Of a stretch of DNA of 64,000 bases, positions 11,210 through 22,900 are shown one piece after another (position 1 is the first letter of the stretch; each line of letters begins with the position of its first letter). A program made the translations under genes and the position numbers. The notes under the pieces are model-generated. The model had not been told where the DNA came from and searched no databases. It saw nothing but the letters and a program-made list of their open reading frames with translations. The DNA is taken from contig RPFO01000111.1 in the NCBI GenBank assembly GCA_009746045.1, forward strand, positions 137,001 through 201,000. Direction: 5' to 3'. Source of the stretch: Mesostigma viride. Its lineage: Eukaryota; Streptophyta; Mesostigmatophyceae; Mesostigmatales; Mesostigmataceae.

Positions 11210-12846
11210 ATGCTATCTGCAGTTGCATCATTGAGCCCTGCTCTGGCAAGCTTGGGGCAAGACACTTGGTGTATTGAGCCACATGTTTCCCCCCGTAAAT
11301 TAGCCAAGGCGCCACTGGTTCACCTCAAAAGCGCATTCGCAGGTTCCTCAGTTGTCGTCGGCAGGGCTGGTCTGGGCCGTCGCAGCAGCCAGCGAAGCAG
11401 GATGACCGATGTCACGTGCCGTGCATCCGGGGACGGCTCCTCCCAACCACAGCGGTAGGTGAATGTTATACTTCAACATGCACTTTACGGCCCATATCTA
11501 GTGTTTGGCGTGACTCCAAAGGAGGAGAAATGAGCACCCCCGTTTCAGGAACATATTCCCAATGCATGACTATTCTCGCCTCATTTCATGCTTCTAGCTA
11601 GCACGGCTCTCGCGGAATGCATGGCCTGTGACACGATGCTCCTTGTGACCGCGCTCCCTGCACTGCCTGCCCTCCGTGCTTACGCTGCCGTGTCCACGCC
11701 AGCTCGGCCGTGAAACGCTGGCCGCGCACGGCGGTGGTCGGGCTGCTCGGCGGCGGCCAGCTGGGGCGGATGCTAGCACAGGCGGCGTCCCAGCTGGGAG
11801 TGAAGATTGCGGTGCTGGACGCACCAGGCACGCCGGCAACCAGCTTGGCCCACCAGCACGTGGATGGCAGCTTTAGGGACGCGCAGAAAGTGCAGCTGCT
11901 GGCGTCCGTGTGAGTGGCGCAGCACCCTCGACCTGCCTGCTTCTTGACCTTGATCGCCCCTTGCATTTTTGGTTGCCTCCTTCTATTTGTCTTGCCTGCA
12001 CATCCCCCGTGGCTCCTCGGATGACCTTCCCCCGCTCCTAGGGCAGACGCCCCCCACCGCCTCGGGCTGACCTGTGGTAGCACCACATCTGCCAAGTCAG
12101 CCATCCGTGCGCCCGCGCACACCTACCGTTGATGATGCCGCCTTCCTCCGCCCCTCCTGTGCTCCCCCACCCTCCTACCCTCTTGTCGCGGCTGCTTGCT
12201 GTGTCATGTCTGGCCTGTGATGTCCACCCCCCGTGGTCCATCCCTGCCGCGGGACATGAGGTATGCCGCCTGGCACATGGGGCCCTCGCTTGCCAGCTGC
12301 TCTCCCCTGCGTGGCATCTGCTGCAAGTGCCGTGCCTTGTGCACTATGTCATACCCACGGTCCCAATCCATCAGGTGTATGTGACAAAATTTTAAATGAG
12401 GTAATAGAAAGAATCAACCACTACCCATCATCGCCTTATCACTTATAGAGAGCCTTATTATTTTTGCCCCCCACGTGTATGGTGACGTCTGCGCCTCACC
12501 CACCACGCACACCCGTGTGCATGCGCGTGCGGAGACGGCTGCCAGCTCGGACGTGATCACGGTGGAGATCGAGCACGTCGACGTGGCCGCGCTGGAGCAG
12601 CTCGAGAGGCAGGGGGTCAGCGTGCAGCCGACGCCCGCCACGCTGCGCACGATACAGGTAACTATGTGCGTGCACGTTGGAGGGGGTGCAACGGGCGCTA
12701 TTTAGACTATGCAATGTGCGTGCGTAAAGAGCGGGGGTACGGCAGCTCATGTGTTTGTGTGTGTAGGAGGGAGAAGAGTGTCACACAGATGACCCGCGCC
12801 ACAGCACACCGTGCAGTTGCATGTGGGAAGGAGTCGGGACATGGTT

Positions 12847-12898
<52 letters not shown>

Positions 12899-15800
12899 CC
12901 CGCGGCCTCACATACATGTTTTCCTGTTCTTGGGGCCCTCACGTCTATGTCTGTTCGTGTTTTCCTGAACGTCGCACGGGCTGTGCCTGTTTCGTGCTTG
13001 CATACGTTGCATCCCTGTGGGTGTGGACCATCCCACTGGGCACACGGCCTTTCCCCCCACCCCACCCCCTTTTGGTGGTGGACCTTCCCCCCCCTCCCCC
13101 CCCCCCCCCCCCCCTTGGGGCAGGACAAGTATCTCCAGAAGAAGCATTTCTCGTCCAACGGGGTTGCGCTGGGGCCCTTCCGCAAGGTGCGCCGTTTGCC
13201 ATAACGTTGAATATTGGTGGTTTGTTTCGAGTGTGCGTGCGATCAATAGTAATGCTGGCCGTGACACAAACGTAATGCTGGCCGAAACACAAAGAGCGAT
13301 ACTGGCCGCAACACAAAATGTAATGCTGGCCGCAACGCAAATAGTAATGCTGACCGCAACGTATCGGTAATGCTGGCCGCAACACATCTGCAATGCTGGC
13401 TGCCACAGGATGACGTATACAATAACGTCATAGCTTCCCAGCTCAACCACGTCACGATTTTACTGCCCACTCAACAAGGTTTGCTGTGAAGCAGGAACCG
13501 CGGCACATGCGAGTGGGTTTACTCACTGCTGCCACTTGGCCGCAAGCACACGGCACTGGCCTGGTTACCTGCACACGGCACTGGTAACCTGCACACGGCA
13601 CTGGTTACCTGCCGAGAACGGGCGTGTGGGGATGAGCCGTGTTGGCATGTGGCATGTTGGAATGTGGCATGTTGGAATATGGCATGCTTGAAAACACCCC
13701 TTTGCGAGCCATCCTGGGAATGCCACCGCTCTGTGCCCGGAGTCGATTACCTGCAGCATGCCCAAGCGCCACTACACATTTTTTTAAACAAGGGCAGCGG
13801 TTTGCAGAACGGTGGGGGCTACGTACGAAAGCGAAAGCCATGAGTGGTGCCATGGCGGTGCACGCTTGCCATCTCTTCTTAGCATTTTGTCTGGCGACCT
13901 TTTCTGGTAGGTTTGGCTGGCATTTGTGGTACGTCTTTTTGTCCTTGGAATGTGTTTATGGCAGGGGTTTCATGTGGCAGAGCAGCTATCTGCATGGGGA
14001 AGCGCAGGATATGCTACCCGTGGGTGCAGCCGTGTGCATTGGCATGCCAACTGACAGCTGGCAGACACAATCCCCTTTTATCTGCCACCCACATCCTGCC
14101 CTCGCCCTCGCCCTCGCCCTCGCCCTCGCCCTCGCCCTCGCCCTCGCCCTCGCCCTCGCCCTCGCCCTCGCCCTCGCCCTCGCCCTCGCCCTCGCCCTCG
14201 CCCTCGCCCTCGCCCTCGCCCTCGCCCTCGCCCTCGCCCTCGCCCTCGCCCTCGCCCTCGCCCTCGCCCTCGCCCTCGCCCTCGCCCTCGCCCTCGCCCT
14301 CGCCCTCGCCCTTGCCCTCGCCCTCGCCCTCGCCCTCGCCTCGCTCTCACTGTTGCATGTGCATCACAGATCGAATCCATTGACGAGGCCTACACGGCCG
14401 GGAAGGACTTTGGCTACCCGCTCATGATCAAGAGCCGGCGACTCGCGTACGACGGCCGAGGCAACGCGGTGGCCCGCTCGGCGGATGAGGTGCAGGCGGC
14501 CATAAAGAGTAGGTGGCCAGGGTGGTGGCCATTGGCAGCAGGTGGTGAGGGGGGCGTGGAAGGTCGGTTGTATATAGCTGCGTGGTGGGTGGCCATCGAC
14601 AGCAAGTGGTGAGGGGGGCGTAGAAGTAATGTTGTAAATAGCTGCGTGGTGGGGGGGGTGGCCATCAACAGCAGGTGATGAGGGGGGCTTGGAAGGTTGG
14701 TTGTAAATAGCTGCGTGGTGAGGGGGGTGGCCAGAAACAGCAGGTAGGGCTTGGAAGGTTGGTGGTAAATACCTGGGTGGTGAGGGGGGCGGCCATCGAC
14801 AGCAGGCGATGAGGGGGGCGTGGAAGGTTGGTTGTAAATAGCTGCGTGGTGAGGGGGGTGGCCGTCAACAGCAGGTGGTGAGGGGGGCGTTGAAGGTTGG
14901 TTATAAATAGCTGCGTGGTGAGGAGGGTGGCCATCCACAGCAGGTGGTGAGGGGGGCGTGGAAGGTTGGTTGTAAGTAGCTGGGTGGTGAGGGGGGTGGC
15001 CATCGACAGCAGGTAGCTGGGCAGGCTATCTAAAAAAAAAAAAGGTAGCGCCCCCCACGTTAAGCCTGGCGTATGGCTCGGTGTGGGGTCAATGCGTTCA
15101 TGCCCCAGGGACCACTTGCCCAGGCCCCAGGGGTGCTTCATGGCCCATGGGGTTGTAACAACTGTGTGGCTTCCGAGTTTCGGGCTTCCTGCAGCTTTCA
15201 TTGGTAAAGGAATACAAGTGTTGCTGCTTCTAAAAAGGTTTCCGTTGCGACAAGAAACCTCTTTTTCCTCTAACAGAGCGCTGCAAGGCAGGCAAGATAT
15301 GCTTTCCTCCTCTTTTGTAATGCTGCGGTTGCCATGGCTGTGCGTTGGATGACAAGTACATGGCACCCTGGCCGGGACACGGCTCCCTGGAAAGGTAGAG
15401 ATCTCTGACTCCTACCTGGTGACCCTGTTGCCCTGTTCGCGTGCCTGGGCGCTACTCCCAGAGCTGGGGGGCATCGAAAACGGACTCTACGTGGAGAAAT
15501 GGTGCCCCTATGTGAAGGTGAATGGACCTGTAGTGCACTTATATGAAGGTGTGCAGGCAAATATTGTGCGTTTGTCAAGAAGTCAAGGTGCGTGGACAAT
15601 CGCCCTTACGTGAATGTGTGTTGCGGCAGGTTGGAGACCGCCAGTGCCTGGCTGGGTTAAGCAATGCCCCGCCCGGGAGGGACCAACCTGTTTGGCATGT
15701 TGTGGTTGCAGAGGATACATGGGGGCTACCCACACGACTCATACACTTGGGTTTGCTGCTGGCTGCTGTCAAGCAGTTCTCATTTTGTTCATGGAAGTCT

Positions 15801-16871
15801 GGGGCGCCGCCACTACGCTCGACAGGTGTTGCCACACGTGCTGCCTGCTTGCGGCCACTGACAAGTGGCGCGGTTCTTTTGACACTGCCTGCATAACCCA
15901 AGTGTCACCGGCTTGATGGATGCGTGCGCCTGGGACCCAGACATTTGCATAGCTACTTCGCGTTGCCGCCTGTGCTCGGTCGATCATATCCTGCGCAGGT
16001 CTCGCAGAGGCCCTTATCATCGTGGCATGTGCATGGAAACTCCAGTACCGATGCGCCAGCGTATGGCAAGGCCATTGTGGTCGGTGCATATGGCAAGGCA
16101 ATCATGGTTGGTGCGCCAGCGTATCCATCACAGGCCCGCATCTTCCGGCGGGTGCCTGCGTATCTCTTGAGCATAAACTCTTATCGAGGCCACCCTGGCA
16201 GGAAACTGCTGAGGGATGCGGAGATGCGTGAACCTCTTCTCATTATCATCGCGAGCGGTGGCTTTCTACAACACCCCCTATGACTCCTCGACCCCATCCC
16301 CAAGCCGTCGCTAGCACCTTACCCCCCGCCATGCTCCATGTCTGCGGCACAGTACCCCTGGTTCTCGCAAGCTTTGCCGCGCCGCAGTGTGCCCCTACAT
16401 CTGCTGACATCGTTCCTGCTCCCCCAATCCTCAGGAGCTGGCCCTCACAGCCCTCACGCTCCTGTCCTTGTATCCTTGTGGACATACCCCTGTTGTTGCA
16501 GGAGATCGCCATCATGGTCGCGCGCGGGCTGGACAACAGCGTGGTGTCCTACCCGGTGGTCGAGACCACCCACAAGTAGGTATCGCGGATGGGATGTTCC
16601 AGGGGTGGAAGGCTGGCCGGGGGGCAAAGGAACAGTCCAAAGGTTAACGATTAGGGCCTGCTGGGTGCGGGATAGTCCGCTGGGCACTGCGCAGCAAACC
16701 GTTGTTGTATGGGGCCAGCAGTGCCGACCAGTACTTTTACTAAGGGGTTTTGGCATTCGTCAAATGGTTGACTATTTGCCTCGGCACTTCGTCAAATGGT
16801 TGACTAATTGCCTTGGCAATTCGTCAAACTGGTTGACTATTTGCCTTGGCAATTCGTCAAACCTTGGGGGA

Positions 16872-16909
<38 letters not shown>

Positions 16910-19900
16910 AGCTTTATTACTTAATAATAAACTTAATCATCTGCTTAAGGTCGCTCACACACGCATGTAATGCACGTGGATAAAACACAATATCACAAGG
17001 TGGTTGTTGACGACAGCATAAAACAATAACTAGCGTCATTCACAGCTAGGCCAGTGTGCATAGCACGAGGCCATTAAACACCCATGACAACCGGCCTCGC
17101 TCCTTGCTGTCTTGGCCCCCTCCTCGCCAGATTTCTTTTCACTAGATTCCTCCTCGCCAGAAATTGAGGCGCTGTCAAATGCATCACTCTCGTCGATGAT
17201 GTTGACTGGCCGCGATCTTCCTCTTCCTGCGCATTAGACCCATCCTGTTCGTCAACCTCTACTCTCTTGCGTTTGTCGCGGCCCTGCCTGCCCTGCTTTT
17301 CATCTAAACTGCGACCTAGGTCGACGATGTTTTCCGTTGCTTCCGGAACAGTTTCTCCAGCTTGCTTTTTAAACAGAGCATCTAAGGTACTGGTCTTGAA
17401 CCCTGCCAAACCGTTTTTCTTTGACATTCTCTAGCTCAATACTCACTAAACATCGCAGGCCGCCATTATAGAAACCATTTCGCATGCAATATTTTATTAC
17501 ATTAGTCGCCAGACGGCCAGAGGTCGGAGGTCCTGCCTTCCTCGTCTCACAAACTGGCCGCTGCACAGTGCACTCGAGTGCTCGACAAGGTTTTTGTCCA
17601 GGTTTTTAGTTCAGTACTTCTGTTTTGGTACCCGACTGAAATTGTACTGAACTGTACTGTCTTTCCAAACCAACTCTAGTATGAACTGTACTGCAGCATA
17701 CCTAAGATTTGGCTGCTACGCGCCGCTGGACCTGACTCGCGTGGTTGACGAATACCCTAAACATTGCGTCAAACCGGTTGACGAATTGTGGAAAATATTC
17801 GTCAAATGGTTGACGAATTGCCGATTTGGTTGACGAATGTGGTTGACGAATTGCCCAAAATGGTTGACTTTTTTACGACTCATTTTGAAATTCGTCAACC
17901 AGCTGACGAATTCGTCCCGTTAGTAAAAGCACTGGTGCCGACCCATGGCCCAGGCTGATGAAGTGCACTGGAACATCTTCTAATCGCCGCCACTGCCTCG
18001 CGTCGCTCTAACATAAATTATTTCCTTTATTTGTTCATCGCTTCCTCGGACCCCTGCAGGGACAACATCTGCTGGACCGTGGTCTGCCCGGCCTCCGTCC
18101 CTGCCAGCATCGCCAGGGAGGCGACGCGCGTGGCGGAGCGCGCCATCGGCTCCCTCAGCGGCGCGGGCGTGTTCGGGGTGGAGCTGTTTGTGCTGGCGGA
18201 TGGGCAGGTGCGTGCGTTGGGTGGGCAGGTGCGTGCGGGGCTCTGGGCAAGATGCCCTGGCGGGTTGCATGGTAGGTTGCATGGCTTAGAACGGGGGGCC
18301 TCACGTGGGCGGTCTCCGGTGACATGCGGCAGTGGTCAGCGGTGACATGCGGCAGTGCCGATGGTGACATGCGCCAGTGCTGATCGGGGGGCTAAATGCG
18401 GCACAAAAAGACTCGCCCGTTGAGTTCATTTGGCGCGTGCTTCTCCCAATCGGTTTGCTATACCCCGGGTGTGCATGACATCATGCTGTGTGTGTGCATG
18501 ACATGATGATGTGAGTGTGTGCATGACGTCATGGGGCGTGTGTGCATGACATCAGAGGGCGTGTGGTGGCCACGTGGGTGGAACGTGGGCATGGGGTGAG
18601 CCTCGCACTGGACGTGGTCTGTCACGTTACGGACCACTCCGACCGACAGGTGAACCGAACGTGGGCCGCCCGTCGGTTATCGCTACTTCTTGCCTTGCCT
18701 TGCCTTGCCTTGCCTTGCCTTGCCTGGCCTCGCCTCGCCTCGCCTCGCCTCGCCTCGCCTCGCCTCGCCTCGCCTCGCCTCGCCTCGCCTCGCCTCGCCT
18801 CGCCTCGCCTCGCCTCGCCTCGCCTCGCCTCGCCTCGCCTCGCCTCGCCTCGCCTCGCCTCGCCTCGCCTCGCCTCGCCTCGCCTCGCCTCGCCTCGCCT
18901 CGCCTCGCCTCGCCTCGCCTCGCCTCGCCTCGCCTCGCCTCGCCTCGCCTCGCCTCGCCTCGCCTTGCCTTGCCTTGCCTTGCCTTGCCTTGCCTTGCCT
19001 TGCCTTGCCTTGCCTTGCCTTGCCTTGCCTTGCCTTGCCTTGCCTTGCCTTGCCTTGCCTTCAATGCCTCGCCTTGCCATGCCTTGCCTTGCCCTGTCTT
19101 GATTGCCTTGCCTCTCGTCCACGGTTTGCGCAGGTGCTGTTGAATGAGGTGGCGCCACGGCCGCACAACAGCGGTCACTATACGATCGAGGCCTGCGCCA
19201 CGTCCCAGTACGAGCAGCACCTGCGTGCCATCCTGGGCTGGCCGCTGGGCGACACCTCGCTCATGGTGGGCGCGGCCGCCATGCTCAACATTCTCGGCGA
19301 CGGCGATGTGAGTCCACGCAGCGACAGTACGTCATCGTGGCTTGAGTCAGTGGTGCATGCTTGCGGGTGACAAGAGCCAGCAGCGGTAGTAGCAACAGTA
19401 GAAGCTGGGGTTGCTAGAAGTGCCAGCAGCAACAGCACTAGTTGAAAAAGAGCGGGCAGCGGGCAGCGGGCAGCAGGCAGCATTCCTGCGCTCCTTCCTC
19501 TTCCTTGCCGCTCATCCTTGTGCCGGGTACTCATTGTGGCGGCACGCCCATACTGAACTTCTCCTCTCCGCCGGACGGCGTTTGTTCCTCTCCGGATGAT
19601 GGCAGGGCAAGGAGGCGATGGAGGCCGCGTATGCGCTGATGGACGCGGCGATGGAGGTACCAGGGGCCAGCGTGCACTGGTACATGAAGGAAGGTGGGTC
19701 GGTGCTACTACACAAGCTATGGTGACCAGTGCATGAAGGATGCTGGATGGTTATACACAAACTTAGTGACCGGTGTGTGAAGGGAGATGATTTCCATGTT
19801 CTACAAGTAAATTAGCGTGTAGAACAGCCGGGTGCATTAGTGCATGTGCTGAGCGCATGAGGCAAATGTGCACAGGTTCAGTATCAACAATAGTTTATGA

Positions 19901-22900
19901 ATGTGATGCCACCAGGGGTAAAGGAATAAGTTTTGAAAAAATTAAGTTTTTAATGATCCTTTCTTCAAACCTCTTGGTTGTGGCTAGGGGTCAGTTATTG
20001 CCACTTTTCTCTGAATGGAAGTGAACGGCAAGCCCATCATCGATTTTTCCATGTTCTGCGCGCAACTTCGACCAAGTGGCCAACCAGCTGAGAGTCACAT
20101 TGACCGACCAAGTGGCCAAGCAGCTGAGAGTCATAGTGACCGACCAAGTGGCCAACCAGCTGAGAGTCACATCGACCGACCAAGTGGCCAAGCAGCTGAG
20201 AGTCACATCGACCGACCAAGTGGCCAAGCAGCTGAGAGTCATAGCGACCGTTCGGGTCAAAATGATTTCCGCTCTCCCCTCGTTTCTCCGACATGAAATG
20301 CCTCTCCCCCTCTGCCTCGCTACGAGCTGCCTCTCCCCTTCTTGTCATACTAGAAGTGCTAGTGTGTCCTTTAGCCTCCCCTTTGTCCCCCTCTCCCCTG
20401 TCCCCTTGCGTGCCCCCCCCCCCTCTCCCATCGCCCCCCCAGAAATCCGGGCGCAGCGCAAGATGGGCCACATCACCATCGTGGCCCCTAACATGGCCAC
20501 CTGCCAGGCACGCCTGCGGGCGATTGCGGCTGCTGGCGGCTACGACCTGGACTCCATCCCAATGGGCGCGCCCAACATGGTGGCATCCGCGTCAACGCCC
20601 ACGCCCGTGCCCACACCGGCAGCAAGCAAGCCCGCGCCTGCGTCCACGCCCACACCTGCACCCGCGGCATCCGCCAGCAAGCCGCCCGCGTCCCCTTCTT
20701 CTCCCACCAAGAAGGCAGCGCCTGCGCCCGCACCAACCGCGGCTGCTGCGGCGCCCACCCCAGCAGCGGCGGCGGCCCCTGCTCCCTCCAGTATGTGCTC
20801 TCATGGTTGTCCCTTCATGCTTGCGCCCTCATGCTTGCGCCATCGTCCTTGCGCCGTCATGCTTGCGCCATCGTGCTTGCACCCCCATGCTTGCGGTGCC
20901 AGCTGTACGTAGCTCCTCGCGGTTGCATATCCATGGAACGTAGTATGCGTGTTATAGTGACCCATTATCCATGGAACATTGTATGCGTGTTATAGTGACC
21001 CTTGTACATCTATGCATAGTATGCATAGTATGTGCATCGTGTTGTCTCCTTGATCACAGGGTGTCTATGCTCCTTTTGGTTGCGACGTGGTGCCTGTGCG
21101 GCATCTACGTGGGGTACTTGTGGTCTCCATCCATGGCTGTATCAAAAGCACGGCGCGCGTTTGTGGTCCCATAGCGGTCTATGTAGTAGTATAGCACACA
21201 CGTACCCGCATTTGCTCTGAGACTGCCCCGGCTGCCCGACTCTTGTCACAATCGGCCATGCATGCATGTAAATATTGCGTGCATGCATGCTCTGGCCATA
21301 GCCTGTACATCCTCACCGATGGCGCGGTCGCGCTGCCCCTTGGCTCCCTATGCGGCCGTGCTGGGCTCCACAACGCATGCTGTGCCGATTGTTTTGTGTG
21401 CCCCAATGGGGAGGCGTTGGGGGGCCGGTGCATTGTGGAAGGGGTATGGCTGCTGGGTTTAAGGAGTTTGATTTGTGGTAGGGATGTACATGCCGGTTTG
21501 GTCTGTGGTAGGCGCAGGGCCGATGGCCGCGTGGCCTCGTGCGGAGAAGACGGTGGGATGTGGTGGGTCCACAGGCGTTCCGTCGCCGCTGCCCGTTTCT
21601 GGATACTTCTTCCGAGTCTGGGTAAACTTCTGTTTTGTGAAGATGACCTGTGGATGATGATTCACGCGACCTTTGTGCCAATTAGGAACCGTCCCGTGGG
21701 CTCTATCATGCCACTGCATCTAATGAATACTGGGGCTATTCCATCGTATCATCTAATGAATACTGGGGCTATTCCATTGCATCATGGGCTATAACAGTGT
21801 TGTCCTGTTTGGGGCTATTCCATCGTATCATGGGCTACAACAGTGTTGTCCTGTTTGGGGCTATTCCATTGCATCATGGGCTATAACAGTGTTGTCCTGT
21901 TTGGGGCTATTCCATTGCATCATGGGCTATAACAGTGTTGTCCTGTTTGTCTACTACATACTATACCGCGGTTCCCTCCCATCTTTCGAACCACCAGAAT
22001 CCTCCAGGGATCATTCGCTGGCATGTTGCACTGGGATGATTTTACGGGACTCACTCTCCCTGCCATCGTGCCATCTCTGCCATCGCCCGCCAGGGCACCA
22101 TCCGCCGCTCCGCCTTGCCTGATGCTGCAATCCCGCTTCCCCTTCACTTGCCGCCCTGCCCCGCCACTCATGGCCTCATCCTCACGCGCGGTTCCCTGTG
22201 TTATCGTCACCACCGCTTTATTGTTATCATCGCCACCACTTCCTTGCCTTTCTCCCTGGACCCGCAGAGCCTGCCGCGGCCCCAAAGCCGCTGGTGGGCG
22301 TGATCATGGGGTCGGACTCGGACCTGCCCGTCATGAGCAAAGCGGCCGAGATCCTGGAGGAGTTCGGCGTGCCGTACGAGGTGGGTGGGGCATGCACGCT
22401 GGTGGTAGTGGGTGTGTAGAACAGGATCAGCTCGCCTGGTTTGTGGACACGCTGCTGTGCGCAACATCTGGAAAGGCCCACGTGTGTATGGTTGATGCCC
22501 ACCAGCGCTTTGTTTACAGCGCTCCATTGGATCCGGCTGCCGAAGACGTACGGATCCCGCTGTGGAATAAAGTGCCCGGCGCGGCTCCGGCTAGACGGAT
22601 GGCCCTTATCAGGGCCGCCGCGGCGAAGATTTTTGTAATACGTACTTGTCTCTACGAGACGCGAAATACGTGAGAATGTTCCCCGATCGGATCCGAAAGA
22701 TGTAACAGTTGTTGGTTCGTTTTGCGCCATGTGGCGAACATCGAAAGGAGCCTGAACCCGCTGTCCAGGGTCCGGCTGCCCTTGTGCGACGTTAGACACG
22801 ACCACAACAGTTAATCCCACGCCGGTCAAGAGGGTGTCCGCGGAGGCGTACGTACACTGCGGAAGCTTAGAAACTACTAATGTCAACACACTTAACAGTA

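Noticed and set aside
13250-13410. Donor echoes of PurK-PurE exon 4 in the 27-bp repeat
   Set aside because: CCGCAA is shared but the alignment to the exon 4 end (CTTCCGCAAG^GTGCG) is too short to separate from chance.
13639-14427. A 262-codon plus-strand frame dominated by Ala-Leu repeats, with Pro-Ser and Arg-Gly frames alongside
   Set aside because: It is the (CCCTCG)n microsatellite read in different frames; the real exon (14370-14508) lies at its end in another frame context.
17074-17427. 118-codon minus-strand frame inside the hAT-like element as a transposase
   Set aside because: Lys/Glu-rich with no zinc finger, DDE residues or dimerisation domain that I can see.
18542-19370. Long frames of Leu-Ala-Ser-Pro-Arg or Arg-Gly-Glu-Ala repeats on both strands
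   Set aside because: Pentanucleotide repeats have no stops in several frames; no family motif, and the true exon 9 begins only at 19134.
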